Below are positions 18,942-28,627 of a stretch of 64,000 bases of DNA, piece after piece. The position numbers were made by a program, and so were the translations under genes. A model generated the notes under the pieces. It made no database searches. It had not been told where the DNA came from and worked only from the letters and a program-made list of their open reading frames with translations. Source of the DNA: Yeosuana aquiaggeris (lineage in GTDB: Bacteria > Bacteroidota > Bacteroidia > Flavobacteriales > Flavobacteriaceae); contig NZ_JBAWKC010000005.1 of NCBI RefSeq assembly GCF_044003965.1, forward strand, positions 291,152 through 355,151, in the 5' to 3' direction. The stretch's first letter is position 1. The number at the start of each line of letters is the position of its first letter.

Positions 18942-19743
18942 AACTCCAGTTTTTATAACTGCTAGATGCTTCTAATTGAGATTCTAATGAATCGCCCAAT
19001 TCTGGAAAAAAATCGATTCCAGTGAGTACTTCAATATCATCAACTGAAACCACAAATTCATAAAGTGCTTTATCAGAATTTTTGTTGGGCATTAAAAAAG
19101 CAAGCATTTTCATTTTCCCCTTATTATTATCCAAAATAATTTTATAAAACTGATTGGGTACCGCAACATGCTCTTCACCAATCGTTTTTAGATCTTTTTC
19201 AAGCACGCCGCCAGTAACCACAAAAACACCCTCATATTTCACTGCCCAATAGCGCACTTTTTGTTCTAGTGTATTCCAAATGCCTGCATTAAATTCATGT
19301 TCTTGGGGACTTATATTACTGGTTAAGAAAGTTTCTTTATAGACCGCTTTACTATAATTCCTATCACCTGCCGGACATAAATGCCCGCGATCATATCCCG
19401 AGTTTTTATAGTTGCGCCAATGGGCCGCACCGGTTTTGACAGCTCTATCAATTTCGAAATAAGGTCTTTCAAAATTATAATTAGAAAGCTGCCCTTTTTT
19501 TAATTCATAAGCAACCCATTCAGCTTGTTCAAAGAGTTCACTATAGGATAACGAATACCCTTCATGGTGCACAATTTGCCCTGTTGTACTAGTAGGCAAG
19601 AAGTACTCGTTTGTTCTAGCTTTTGGATTTTTACCCTCAGTTACAATTTCAGTTTTTTCTTCTTCCTTCAGAAAATGTTCATAACCATAAATACTAAATA
19701 CAAGAAGTACAGCAATTATTGAATATATGAGTCTTTTATTCAA
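18934..19743 (-). CDS. DNA/RNA non-specific endonuclease (NucA/NUC1 type), membrane-anchored
   Basis: A 269-aa nuclease of the beta-beta-alpha metal superfamily. The hallmark DRGHL motif is followed by CPAGDR, and the metal-binding Asn lies in TSNISPQ about 30 residues later. One N-terminal hydrophobic segment (residues 5-21) acts as a signal or anchor and places the domain outside the inner membrane. The likely role is extracellular or periplasmic nucleic-acid degradation for phosphate and nucleotide supply, which fits the phosphatase gene directly upstream on the same strand (1-bp gap). Confidence 0.9.
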   Translation of the reverse strand: MNKRLIYSIIAVLLVFSIYGYEHFLKEEEKTEIVTEGKNPKARTNEYFLPTSTTGQIVHHEGYSLSYSELFEQAEWVAYELKKGQLSNYNFERPYFEIDRAVKTGAAHWRNYKNSGYDRGHLCPAGDRNYSKAVYKETFLTSNISPQEHEFNAGIWNTLEQKVRYWAVKYEGVFVVTGGVLEKDLKTIGEEHVAVPNQFYKIILDNNKGKMKMLAFLMPNKNSDKALYEFVVSVDDIEVLTGIDFFPELGDSLESQLEASSSYKNWSFN

Positions 19744-19744
19744 A

Positions 19745-21409
19745 TTAATCTAACACAAATTCTAAAGGTTGCCCTGCGTTACCATTAGGATAACTTATAT
19801 TTAATAAGGCAGCCATCGTAGGAGCAATATCTGTTATTTCTGTTTTCTGGAAGGTCTCACCCTGACTTATACCCTTACCAAAAAACAATAGAGGCACATG
19901 GGTGTCATAACTATAGGCTGACCCATGGGTTGAACCTGTTTTACCATAAGAAATAACCGCAGGATCTAAAATAAAAACAACATCACCGGAACGCTTTTGA
20001 CTATAACCATTTTGAATTAATTGCTCTATTCCAAAAGAAAATGAAGTAGTCGACATTATAGTTGCTGTATAGGCCTTATCTATGAATTGATAATCAATAA
20101 TCTCATTAACTATTGCTTCCTGCACATCATCTAAATCTAAATCTAATTCCTTTATTTTTTTTCTATTTAAAAATATTTGATCATTACTAATGCTTTCTAT
20201 CAAATTTGAAGATTTATAGGTGTCTTCCATAAAACCGATAATTTTCCTACTAAATTCTCTTGAATTAAAATATCCTGCAGGTATTTTTACACTTTGCAAA
20301 TAAGAAGGCACATTAATAGCTGCATGGTCAGCTGTTAAAAAAACAGTGTAATTATCCTTACCTATTTTATCATCTAAAGCTTTTAAGAGTCTTTCAATAT
20401 CCAAATCTAAACGCAAATAAGTATCTTGAATTTCTTTGGAATTAACACCAAAATTGTGACCTATATAATCTGTACTTGAAAAACTTACTGTTAATATATC
20501 AGTGATACTATCATATCCTAATTGTTCCGCTTCAATGGCTTCAATGGCAAAATCAGCAGTTAAACTGTTTCCATAAGCGGTTGTTTTTAAAATATCATAA
20601 CCTCCATTGTCATCTTTTAATTTAGATAAATCATAAGGAAATGTTGCCGTTTCTTTACCATTAAATCCACCTTCAAAATTATTTAAATCCGGACCACTTT
20701 CTTGATAACTAGATATATCATACAACGTATTCCAAACCTTTAAATAAGAATCAACAGAATGCTTTTTATTAAAATCCTTTACCCATTTAGGAAGCTCATT
20801 CATATAAAATGTACTTGATATCCAATTACCTTCATCTTGTCCTTGAAACCAATATGCTGCATTAGCCGTATGCCCTGCTGGCAAAATAGCGCCTCTATCT
20901 TTAATAGCTATTCCAATAGTCTTTCCTTGCATTTGGGTAAACAATCTATTTTCATCAGTAAATGTTGTTGTTTTCATTCTATGTGGAGACATTTGACCTG
21001 CGCTTCCAGAGGTACCAACAGATTGTACCGAATCGTCCTGAACACAGTAAACACCCTTTTTTATTTCTTTATCGTACCAATCATTCGAAATGATTCCGTG
21101 ATATTTTGGTGTAGTACCGGTATAAATTGATGTGTGACCCGGACCCGTATAGGTTGGAATGTAGTTAAAGTGATTATTTTTACAATTAAAACCTTCATTC
21201 ATCAACCGTTTAAAACCGCCTTCACCATATCTACTATAAAAACGTGTTAAATAATCATACCGCATCTGATCAACTACAATGCCCACTACTAATTTTGGAC
21301 GTTCATTTAAGTCGAATTTGTTATTAATTGGACTGGTTGAATTACTGTTTTGAGCGTTGCATGAACTTATTGCAATAAAGAATAAGAAAAAGTAAATTAA
21401 ATGTTTCAT
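19745..21409 (-). CDS. pafA: PafA-type alkaline phosphatase (nucleotide pyrophosphatase/phosphodiesterase superfamily)
   Basis: A 554-aa member of the alkaline phosphatase superfamily. It has VGIVVDQMRYDYL with the first metal aspartate, the Thr nucleophile in PTYTGPGHTS, the FLTADHAA metal site and a late THGS. The N-terminus is a lipoprotein-type leader (AISSCNAQ). Flavobacterial PafA enzymes are phosphate-irrepressible broad phosphomonoesterases with calcium-dependent activity. This gene's order (phosphatase then nuclease on one transcript) suggests a nucleic-acid phosphorus scavenging unit. A -7-like box lies upstream. Confidence 0.9.
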   Translation of the reverse strand: MKHLIYFFLFFIAISSCNAQNSNSTSPINNKFDLNERPKLVVGIVVDQMRYDYLTRFYSRYGEGGFKRLMNEGFNCKNNHFNYIPTYTGPGHTSIYTGTTPKYHGIISNDWYDKEIKKGVYCVQDDSVQSVGTSGSAGQMSPHRMKTTTFTDENRLFTQMQGKTIGIAIKDRGAILPAGHTANAAYWFQGQDEGNWISSTFYMNELPKWVKDFNKKHSVDSYLKVWNTLYDISSYQESGPDLNNFEGGFNGKETATFPYDLSKLKDDNGGYDILKTTAYGNSLTADFAIEAIEAEQLGYDSITDILTVSFSSTDYIGHNFGVNSKEIQDTYLRLDLDIERLLKALDDKIGKDNYTVFLTADHAAINVPSYLQSVKIPAGYFNSREFSRKIIGFMEDTYKSSNLIESISNDQIFLNRKKIKELDLDLDDVQEAIVNEIIDYQFIDKAYTATIMSTTSFSFGIEQLIQNGYSQKRSGDVVFILDPAVISYGKTGSTHGSAYSYDTHVPLLFFGKGISQGETFQKTEITDIAPTMAALLNISYPNGNAGQPLEFVLD

Positions 21410-21432
21410 TGATGTATGAATATGTGATAAAA

Positions 21433-21440
21433 CAAAAATA
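21433..21440 (-). promoter_or_regulatory. Probable -7 box of pafA
   Basis: The minus-strand octamer TATTTTTG matches TAnnTTTG and lies 23 bp before the pafA start; no -33 TTG was found. Confidence 0.45.
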
Positions 21441-21520
21441 CTGATTTAAAAACATCTTAATTTAAAATTTAGGTTAAATACCTTTAACTTTTTTTTACTT
21501 TAGCGTTAATAAATTTAAAC

Positions 21521-22258
21521 ATGACATACCTTAATTATATTGGCGCTTATTTCTTGATGATAGCCGAAATGTTTCGTAAACCAACCAAATGGTCCGTTAT
21601 GAAACAGTTGATACTAAAAGATATTGACGACTTAATTATTGGTTCATTAGGTATCGTGGCTTTTATCTCCTTTTTTGTTGGAGGTGTTGTAACCATTCAA
21701 ACGGCCTTGAATATTGATAATCCATTAATTCCTAAATACTTAGTAGGTTTTGCAACCAGACAATCTGTAATTCTAGAATTTGCCCCTACATTTATTTCCA
21801 TTATTATGGCTGGTAAAGTAGGTTCCTTCATTACGTCTAGTATTGGAACTATGCGGGTAACAGAACAAATAGACGCTTTAGAGGTGATGGGAATCAACTC
21901 TCTTAACTATTTGGTGTTTCCCAAATTTATTGCCTTGTTACTATACCCTTTTGTCATTTCCATTGCTATGTTTTTAGGAATTCTTGGTGGGATGGCAGCC
22001 TGTGTTTATGGAGGATTTAGTTCACTTGATGATTATATTATTGGCATTCAAACAGATTTTACGCCTTTTCATATCACATACGCATTTATTAAAACCTTGG
22101 TATTTGCTTTTATTTTAGCAACTATTCCATCTTATCACGGGTATTATATGAAAGGCGGTGCACTTGAAGTTGGAAAAGCAAGCACCACATCCTTTGTATG
22201 GACCAGTGTAGTTATTATCCTTTTAAATTATATTTTAACCCAAATGCTATTGAGCTAA
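21521..22258 (+). CDS. mlaE: MlaE family lipid ABC transporter permease
   Basis: A 245-aa permease of the MlaE/YrbE family, the membrane part of retrograde phospholipid transport between outer and inner membranes. About five hydrophobic segments are present. The family signatures are the central SSIGTMRVTEQIDALEVMGI loop and the PKFIALLLYPF helix. The stop codon overlaps the start of the ATPase gene by one base, giving translational coupling. The substrate-binding MCE protein (MlaD) is not adjacent on the right; what follows is a dehydrogenase. Confidence 0.93.
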   Translation: MTYLNYIGAYFLMIAEMFRKPTKWSVMKQLILKDIDDLIIGSLGIVAFISFFVGGVVTIQTALNIDNPLIPKYLVGFATRQSVILEFAPTFISIIMAGKVGSFITSSIGTMRVTEQIDALEVMGINSLNYLVFPKFIALLLYPFVISIAMFLGILGGMAACVYGGFSSLDDYIIGIQTDFTPFHITYAFIKTLVFAFILATIPSYHGYYMKGGALEVGKASTTSFVWTSVVIILLNYILTQMLLS

Positions 22259-23025
22259 TGATAGAAGTTAAAAACATACATAAATCGTTTGATGGCGTTG
22301 AAGTTTTAAAAGGAATTACCACCACTTTTGATAAAGGAAAAACCAATCTCATTATTGGACAAAGTGGATCGGGAAAGACCGTTTTTATAAAATGCTTGCT
22401 TGGTTTATTTGATTATGAAGAAGGATGTATTTCTTATGATGGTAAGATATTTTCTCAACTGAGTGAGGACGAAAAAAGAAATTTACGTGCTGATATTGGT
22501 ATGGTATTTCAGGGCAGTGCATTATTTGACTCTATGACCATTGCTGAAAATGTGATGTTTCCATTAAAAATGTTTACAAAACAAAGCAAAAGCGAAATGG
22601 AAGATCGGGTTGATTTTGTTTTAAAACGTGTGAATTTAATTGACGCCCATCATAAAATGCCAAGCGAAGCCTCTGGTGGCATGCAAAAACGTGTAGCCAT
22701 AGCTAGAGCGATTGTAAATAAACCTATGTACCTGTTTTGTGATGAACCTAATTCTGGTCTAGATCCAAAAACAGCCATCATTATTGATAATTTAATTAGG
22801 GAAATTACGGATGAATATGATATTACTACCGTGATTAACTCTCATGATATGAATTCAGTCATGGAAATTGGTGAAAAAATAGTATTTTTAAAAGACGGTT
22901 TAAAAGCATGGGAAGGATCAAAAGAGACTATATTTAAAACCGACAATGAGGTGGTTACTGATTTTGTTTATTCTTCTGAACTGATGAAAAAAGTACGTCA
23001 AATGTATATTGAGGAAAAGCAATAG
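22258..23025 (+). CDS. mlaF: MlaF family ABC transporter ATPase
   Basis: A 255-aa ABC ATPase with Walker A IGQSGSGKT, the signature segment in the variant form EASGGMQKR (as in MlaF proteins), Walker B MYLFCDEPNSGLDP, and the switch His in NSHDMNS. It energises the MlaE permease encoded immediately before it. The start was set at MIEVKNIHKSF, which overlaps the MlaE stop as TAATG; a longer in-frame extension of 20 codons would lie inside mlaE and is not family-like. Confidence 0.94.
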   Translation: MIEVKNIHKSFDGVEVLKGITTTFDKGKTNLIIGQSGSGKTVFIKCLLGLFDYEEGCISYDGKIFSQLSEDEKRNLRADIGMVFQGSALFDSMTIAENVMFPLKMFTKQSKSEMEDRVDFVLKRVNLIDAHHKMPSEASGGMQKRVAIARAIVNKPMYLFCDEPNSGLDPKTAIIIDNLIREITDEYDITTVINSHDMNSVMEIGEKIVFLKDGLKAWEGSKETIFKTDNEVVTDFVYSSELMKKVRQMYIEEKQ

Positions 23026-23242
23026 CCCCTTTAAATCAAGTTATTTTATTTGAAGACTTTATAGAATTATCTTGATAACCCTCAAATTCTAATTTAAATA
23101 GCGTATCTTTAAAATTGGATTATTTATCCGTGGATATCAATTATCTCTTCGCAAAAGTCTAGAAGTCAACTTAATGCCTGAGTACTAGAAAATAACCCAA
23201 AAATAAAATGTAATATAACGCTTTACTTAACTCATTAATATG

Positions 23243-23270
23243 TGATTCGTTTTAATTCAAAATAGAATCA
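23243..23270 (+). promoter_or_regulatory. Inverted repeat just before a start codon
   Basis: TGATTC...GAATCA arms (23243-23248 and 23265-23270) with partly complementary TTTT/AAAA inner bases end one base before the ATG of the dehydrogenase. They could be an operator or a start-masking hairpin; the arms are short and no regulator is linked. Confidence 0.25.
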
Positions 23271-23271
23271 T

Positions 23272-24414
23272 ATGGCTTTACTTAAAATGGGCGTTATTGG
23301 AACTTCAAAAAAAGAAGACGAAAGACGGGTCCCTATACATCCAGAACATTTAAAAAGGCTTCCAGAACATATACGCAGACAACTTATTTTTGAAAAAGGC
23401 TATGGCAAACCTTTTAATATTGAAGATGAAGAAATCATTGAGTTGACCGGAGGCATGGCTACACGACATGAAATATTATCTGATATTGGATCAGTCATAA
23501 TAGCCAAACCAATCCTCTCTGATTTAGAAGAATTAAAAACAGGAGGCATTTTATGGGGCTATCCACACTGTGCCCAGCAAAAGCAGATTACACAAACAGC
23601 CATTAACAAAAAATTGACCTTAATAGCTTTTGAAGATATGTATGTGTGGAACCCCAATGGACAAATTGGTAGGCACACCTTTTACAAAAATAATGAAATG
23701 GCCGGTTATTGCGCCGTTATACATGCGCTCCAGCTAAAGGGAATAGATGGCCATTATGGAAACCAAAGAAAAGCAATCATATTCAGTTTTGGTGCTGTTA
23801 GCAGAGGCGCTATCTATGCATTGAAAGCGCATGGGTTTAGAGATATTACGATCTGCATTCAAAGACCAGATCATGAAGTACGAGAAGAAGTTTTAGATGC
23901 GCATTATACCAGAGTTAGAAAAGGAAAAGAAAATGAACCGCGACTGGTTGTTGTAGAACATGATGGCTCCGAAAGACCTTTATTGGATTTAATTCAAGAA
24001 TCTGAAATCATCATTAATGGTACCTATCAAGATACAGATGACCCCATCAATTATGTCAACGAAAACGAAAAATCGATGCTCAAGCCAGGCACCTTAATTA
24101 TTGATGTAAGTTGTGATGAAGGCATGGGCTTTTATTTTGCTAAGCCTACTACTTTTAAAAATCCCATTATATCGGTTGATAAAATAGATTACTACGCCGT
24201 AGATCATACGCCCAGTTATTTTTGGGAAAGTGCTTCAAGATCCATTTCTGCAGCTATGATTGTGCATTTACCATCTGTAATTGCCGGTCGCGAAAGTTGG
24301 CAAGAAAACAAAACTATTGAAAATGCCATCAATGTTAATAAGGGGGTCATTGTAAAAGATACTATTCTTAGATTTCAGAACCGTGAAAAAGCATATCCTC
24401 ACAAAGTGAAATAA
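23272..24414 (+). CDS. Ald/PNT-family dehydrogenase, N5-(carboxyethyl)ornithine synthase-like
   Basis: A 380-aa NAD(P)-dependent enzyme of the alanine dehydrogenase / transhydrogenase fold. The N-terminus GVIGTSKKEDERRVPIHPEH matches the conserved RRVP motif. LWGYPHCAQQ followed by LIAFEDMYVW resembles proteins called N5-(carboxyethyl)ornithine synthase. The Rossmann segment is FSFGAVSRGAIYAL. The substrate is not proven; it could also be a lysine- or alanine-type dehydrogenase. It stands alone after a 246-bp gap with no terminator or strong promoter that could be recognised. Confidence 0.7.
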   Translation: MALLKMGVIGTSKKEDERRVPIHPEHLKRLPEHIRRQLIFEKGYGKPFNIEDEEIIELTGGMATRHEILSDIGSVIIAKPILSDLEELKTGGILWGYPHCAQQKQITQTAINKKLTLIAFEDMYVWNPNGQIGRHTFYKNNEMAGYCAVIHALQLKGIDGHYGNQRKAIIFSFGAVSRGAIYALKAHGFRDITICIQRPDHEVREEVLDAHYTRVRKGKENEPRLVVVEHDGSERPLLDLIQESEIIINGTYQDTDDPINYVNENEKSMLKPGTLIIDVSCDEGMGFYFAKPTTFKNPIISVDKIDYYAVDHTPSYFWESASRSISAAMIVHLPSVIAGRESWQENKTIENAINVNKGVIVKDTILRFQNREKAYPHKVK

Positions 24415-24548
24415 TTGGTTTATTTCTGTGATTTTTAGAGGATTCGTTTGACGGTTTGACTATGAGTAGTTGCGTGTTAGCAATTAATTGGCAGGCAGGG
24501 TTTACAAGTAATACCAAACTATAAAATCCATTATTAAGTTATTCATAA

Positions 24549-25154
24549 TTATTTAACTTCAAGAGTCTCAGATTCCAACTCTACAATAATCTCATTTTTA
24601 CGATTAAAAAATTCAAAAGGAGGATTATATCCTAAAAAGTAAAATCGGTTTTTATAAGTTATTCCCTCGGTATCTAAAGCTGATTTTAATTTCTGTTTAT
24701 ACTTTTCTATTTTTTCATCATTAGCCCAACCACCAAATGTTATGGCAGCAACAATTTTTGCCGGTTCTTCCCGAAATTTGATCTGTGATTGGTTAGGTTG
24801 TGGAAGCGTTTCTTTTTTAAATTTCTTTGGAACCATAAACATCATAGTCATAGAGTCTTCCAAAGACATGGCCACTGGCGAAGTCATCGCTATTTTTTCA
24901 TTCTTTTCATTTCCACCAAAAATGTATCCTGCTAAAATCGAGAACCCTTTACTCGAAGCATCTTTATATTTATTACCTGTGAGTTGGACGGAAGTAAACA
25001 AACGTGCTTCGTAGCTGCGTATTTCAAACGCATCATGTTTTTTATTGACTGCATAAGGATAGGTTTCAATATTTCTTTGCCCACTTATAGCAAAAAGTTG
25101 CACAATTATGAAGGCTATTAAGATTACTCCGATTAAGATGAATAGTGTTTTCAT
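24549..25154 (-). CDS. SOUL family haem-binding protein
   Basis: A 201-aa protein with an N-terminal hydrophobic anchor (residues 3-22) and a SOUL/HBP domain: ETYPYAV, then FEIRSYEARLF at the start, and the GFSILAGYIFGGNEKNEKIAMTSPV core, ending with FLGYNPPFEFF. SOUL proteins bind haem or porphyrin and are often envelope-anchored in bacteria. The physiological role is unknown. Neighbours do not inform the function: a DUF389 gene on the same strand lies 92 bp upstream. Confidence 0.85.
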   Translation of the reverse strand: MKTLFILIGVILIAFIIVQLFAISGQRNIETYPYAVNKKHDAFEIRSYEARLFTSVQLTGNKYKDASSKGFSILAGYIFGGNEKNEKIAMTSPVAMSLEDSMTMMFMVPKKFKKETLPQPNQSQIKFREEPAKIVAAITFGGWANDEKIEKYKQKLKSALDTEGITYKNRFYFLGYNPPFEFFNRKNEIIVELESETLEVK

Positions 25155-25246
25155 TGCTTAAATTTAAGTATAAAGCTATTTTAGTTTTTAATGACTTATA
25201 TCAGACGTTAAACGAAATGAGTCTCTTTTTTGTACAAAACGAAACC

Positions 25247-26710
25247 TTAATTAGCCCGCTTCACCACTAAAGTATCCAATTTCAGCTTTAGTTTTAACCA
25301 CTGTTCCAGTTTTTTACTATCCTTTTCTCTTCCTTTTTCATTGCTCAAGGAATCGTTCCATTTAACTGTAAATACATTAATAGTATCCATTTTTTTGAAA
25401 TTGGTATTTATTAAACTGGCATAAGAAAATTGTTCTAAATTTTCATAATTGATTTTCACTTCCTGAGTTAATTCTTCAAATGGAATATAATGGCGCTCTA
25501 ATTTTGAAAGTTGTTTTACCTTTCCTTCTAGGAAATCTATTTTTTGGGTTTGAGACAATAAATCGAGAGAATCCCTGTAACGTAACTCTTCCATATATCT
25601 GAAATTGTCTAAATTTTTTGATATATTTTGATTGAAATTTAAAGTTGTCTCCGTTAAGGAACTATAATCTTTCATTCTACCTTTTAAAATATTTATGGTA
25701 GACTCCGGAATTTCATCCAGCCCGAAAGTGTTGATGTCAATTGAAGAAGTCTTGCGGTCAGTATAATTATAAATGGCATTCTTTTTTATGTATTCAAAAT
25801 GAGGTAATTGAACACATTCATTAGCGACAAATGCCTTAGCATCTCTGCTAAAATTACTTTCCTGTAACACATTAACAAACGTCCAAATAGCAGGGATCAT
25901 AACCACAATAGCCAACACAGAAGCAATCCTCCCAATGCGTTTACGTTTCGCAGAATTGACATATTTCAACATTGGAAAGCGAAGTACTTTTAAAATTATA
26001 AAAGTTGCTAATGCTATAAAAATAGTATTGATGGTAAACAAATACATGGCACCGCCAAAATACATCCAATTACCTTTAGCCAAACCGTAACCAGCGGTAC
26101 AAAGTGGTGGCATTAAGGCTGTGGCTATGGCAACCCCGAAAATTGCAGACGCAATGGTTCCTTTTTTCGTTCTGGCAATTAATAAAGCTGAACCCCCAAA
26201 AAAGGCAATTAGTACATCACGAATATCTGGCTTCACTCTACCTAAAAGCTCTGAAGTATCTTCACTTAAAGGAAATAAATAGAAAAACAAAAAGGCGGTT
26301 AATAAACTTAAAACAATCATAATCCCTAAGTTTATTAAAGATCGCTTTAAAGTATCAACATCATTAATGGCAATTGATAGACCTACTCCAAGAATAGGGC
26401 CCATAAGTGGCGAAATTAACATGGCTCCTATAACAACAGCCGTAGAATTGGCATTTAAACCAATGGAGGCTACAAAAATGGAACAGACTAATATCCATGC
26501 CGTTGCTCCTTTAAAGCCTATATCGTTTTTAATGGCCTCTACAGTCGCATCTCTATCTGTGTCTTCTCTAAAATCTAATAACTCCCGTAAAAACCTTTTA
26601 AGACTAACAAACAGCCCTTGAGCTTCCTTTTTTATATCATCTTTAGTCTGATCTACAGCAGATCCCTTTTTGATTTCTTCTTCAGAAGAGTTAGATTTAT
26701 TTTCGTCCAT
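25247..26710 (-). CDS. DUF389 / TIGR00341 family membrane protein
   Basis: A 487-aa protein. The first 70 residues are charged. Residues about 70-270 form a DUF389 membrane domain with several hydrophobic helices and the recognisable blocks VVIGAMLISPLMGPILG and ATALMPPLCTAGYGLA. The remaining 215 residues are a soluble, partly coiled-coil tail with many charged residues. The family's function is not established. Monocistronic by context. Confidence 0.85.
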   Translation of the reverse strand: MDENKSNSSEEEIKKGSAVDQTKDDIKKEAQGLFVSLKRFLRELLDFREDTDRDATVEAIKNDIGFKGATAWILVCSIFVASIGLNANSTAVVIGAMLISPLMGPILGVGLSIAINDVDTLKRSLINLGIMIVLSLLTAFLFFYLFPLSEDTSELLGRVKPDIRDVLIAFFGGSALLIARTKKGTIASAIFGVAIATALMPPLCTAGYGLAKGNWMYFGGAMYLFTINTIFIALATFIILKVLRFPMLKYVNSAKRKRIGRIASVLAIVVMIPAIWTFVNVLQESNFSRDAKAFVANECVQLPHFEYIKKNAIYNYTDRKTSSIDINTFGLDEIPESTINILKGRMKDYSSLTETTLNFNQNISKNLDNFRYMEELRYRDSLDLLSQTQKIDFLEGKVKQLSKLERHYIPFEELTQEVKINYENLEQFSYASLINTNFKKMDTINVFTVKWNDSLSNEKGREKDSKKLEQWLKLKLKLDTLVVKRAN

Positions 26711-26855
26711 ATCTTTTAAAATAACTTATTGTAAAATCAGCTTTAACTACCTGAAATTTTATGACTTTAAGTAACAAGTTTTCAGCTACAGACTAAGATA
26801 TAAAATAAATATCTACAATTATATTTCTGTACTATAAATAAAATCATTTCATATT

Positions 26856-27935
26856 TTAACCGTATTGTTCTCCAAATTTTCCCTTAACTTTTTGAAGGAC
26901 CTTTTTAATATCTTGTTCCTTCGACTTAGGGTAAATAAGTAAAACATCTTCTTTATCAACAATAATATAATCTTGCAATCCGTCAACAACTACAATTTTA
27001 TTGTTAGCCGTTCTTATCATATTACCGGAGGCATCTTCTGTTAAGGTTCTGGTATTAACGACCGCATTACCATTAGTATCTTTATCTAGTTTATCATATA
27101 AACTTCCCCAGGTACCCAGATCATTCCAGTCAAATTCAGCGGCTATCACATATACATTTATTGAGGTTTCCATAATGGCATAATCCACTGAAATATTTTC
27201 AGATTTGGCATAATTTTCTTGAATAAAATCATACTCAAGATCCGTATTATATTTAGGTAGACCAGATTTAAACAACTCATACAATACCGGTTGATTATTT
27301 TGAAAAGCAGCAACCACACTTTTTACACTCCACATAAAGATACCGGCATTCCAAAGGAAATTTCCTTGTGATATAAACTCTTTAGCGGTTTCATAGTCTG
27401 GTTTTTCTCTGAACTGATTTACCGATTTAATGTCGTTGGAAGTTGTTTTATCAAATTCAATATACCCATAACCAGTGTTTGGAAAGGTGGGCTGAATACC
27501 AAGCGTCATAAGTGCATCATTGCTTGAACAAAAATCAAAGGCTTGTTTTACATTATTTGAAAAGGTAGTTTCATCTTCAATCCAATGATCACTTGGCGCT
27601 ACGATCATAATAGCATCCGGGTTTTCTTTTTGAATTTTTAAGGAGGCATATAAAATACATGGCGCTGTATTTCGCATGGCCGGTTCTAAAACCACTTGTC
27701 GTTTTGTAACTGTAGGCAATTGTTCAAAAACCAAATCATTATAGCGTTCATTAGTTAAAATGAAAATGTTTTCCCGCGGAATCAATTTAGCAAGTCTGTT
27801 AAAGGTTTTTTGTATAAGGGTATCACCCGTTCCCAACATATCATGAAATTGTTTCGGAAATTCTTCAGTACTTACTGGCCAAAATCTTGAGCCCACGCCT
27901 CCTGCCATTAAAATGGCATAATAATTTTTATTCAT
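26856..27935 (-). CDS. manC: Mannose-1-phosphate guanylyltransferase
   Basis: A 359-aa sugar nucleotidyltransferase making GDP-mannose from mannose-1-phosphate and GTP. The N-terminal AGGVGSRFWP is the GTP-binding and catalytic loop of this family, followed by VAPSDHWI and the FREKPDYETA substrate loop. No C-terminal isomerase domain is fused, so only the transferase activity is predicted. It lies 2 bp after the SprT-like gene and is translated from the same mRNA. GDP-mannose feeds polysaccharide or LPS synthesis. Confidence 0.93.
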   Translation of the reverse strand: MNKNYYAILMAGGVGSRFWPVSTEEFPKQFHDMLGTGDTLIQKTFNRLAKLIPRENIFILTNERYNDLVFEQLPTVTKRQVVLEPAMRNTAPCILYASLKIQKENPDAIMIVAPSDHWIEDETTFSNNVKQAFDFCSSNDALMTLGIQPTFPNTGYGYIEFDKTTSNDIKSVNQFREKPDYETAKEFISQGNFLWNAGIFMWSVKSVVAAFQNNQPVLYELFKSGLPKYNTDLEYDFIQENYAKSENISVDYAIMETSINVYVIAAEFDWNDLGTWGSLYDKLDKDTNGNAVVNTRTLTEDASGNMIRTANNKIVVVDGLQDYIIVDKEDVLLIYPKSKEQDIKKVLQKVKGKFGEQYG

Positions 27936-27937
27936 AA

Positions 27938-28531
27938 TTAAATTAATTCTACTTCAACATTAGGATTGAAAAGATACAACTTTCCTGTTTTTATTTCTAT
28001 GCACTCATAACGTTTTACCCGTTTGTGCATTTTTTTAAATACTTTACCATTGTATAATTTAAAAGTACCACCCAAAGGTAATTCAAAAACATAGGTTTTA
28101 TTAGTAGTATCGTCAAATTGCTTAAGGGCATAGGCCAATGCTACGTCAGTATCGCTGGATGCTTTTGGGTTTTTAAAATGCTTAGCCAAAAGTGGCAATA
28201 GCTCATTAGGAAAAACTTCCGGATTTAAAAAGGGCAACATGAGGTGCTGAAACGTGCGCTTCCATTCCAACCCATGTGGTTTTATAAATCTTCCAAAGGC
28301 TTTATAAGCTTCAAAATGAGCGATTTCATGAATAAGTGTAATTAAAAACCTGTAGTGATTAAGATTTGAATTTACCGTAATTTGATGCTTCCCATTAGGC
28401 AAGCGCATATAATCACCATGACGCGTTTTGCGTTCATTTTTAATTTTAACTGTTAAATGGTCATGCTTTAAAAGATTTAAAACCATAGGTATGGCTTGTT
28501 GCGGAATATACTCTTGAAGCGTGTTTTGCAT
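27938..28531 (-). CDS. SprT-like zinc metalloprotease
   Basis: A 197-aa protein with HEIAH in LITLIHEIAHFEAY (about residues 68-72) and a further His in KPHGLEWK, the SprT-family zinc site. The remainder resembles SprT proteins of Bacteroidota, with a lysine-rich C-terminal region. The cellular role of bacterial SprT is poorly known; the eukaryotic relative Spartan cleaves DNA-protein cross-links. First gene of a two-gene operon with manC. A -7-like octamer (28536-28543, minus strand TATTTTTG) is only 4 bp from the start codon, hinting at a leaderless transcript or a different promoter. Confidence 0.8.
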   Translation of the reverse strand: MQNTLQEYIPQQAIPMVLNLLKHDHLTVKIKNERKTRHGDYMRLPNGKHQITVNSNLNHYRFLITLIHEIAHFEAYKAFGRFIKPHGLEWKRTFQHLMLPFLNPEVFPNELLPLLAKHFKNPKASSDTDVALAYALKQFDDTTNKTYVFELPLGGTFKLYNGKVFKKMHKRVKRYECIEIKTGKLYLFNPNVEVELI

Positions 28532-28627
28532 CTCACAAAAATAAGAGAATTATTGTAAGTAAAAAGAATTGATTTTTTCCTCTAAAATCGCTAACTTAGG
28601 TTGAAATAGAAAATCACCACATTAAAT

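Noticed and set aside
22198..22257. Longer N-terminus of MlaF inside mlaE
   Set aside because: The extra 20 residues are in a different frame within the permease gene; the TAATG overlap at 22256-22260 gives the family start.
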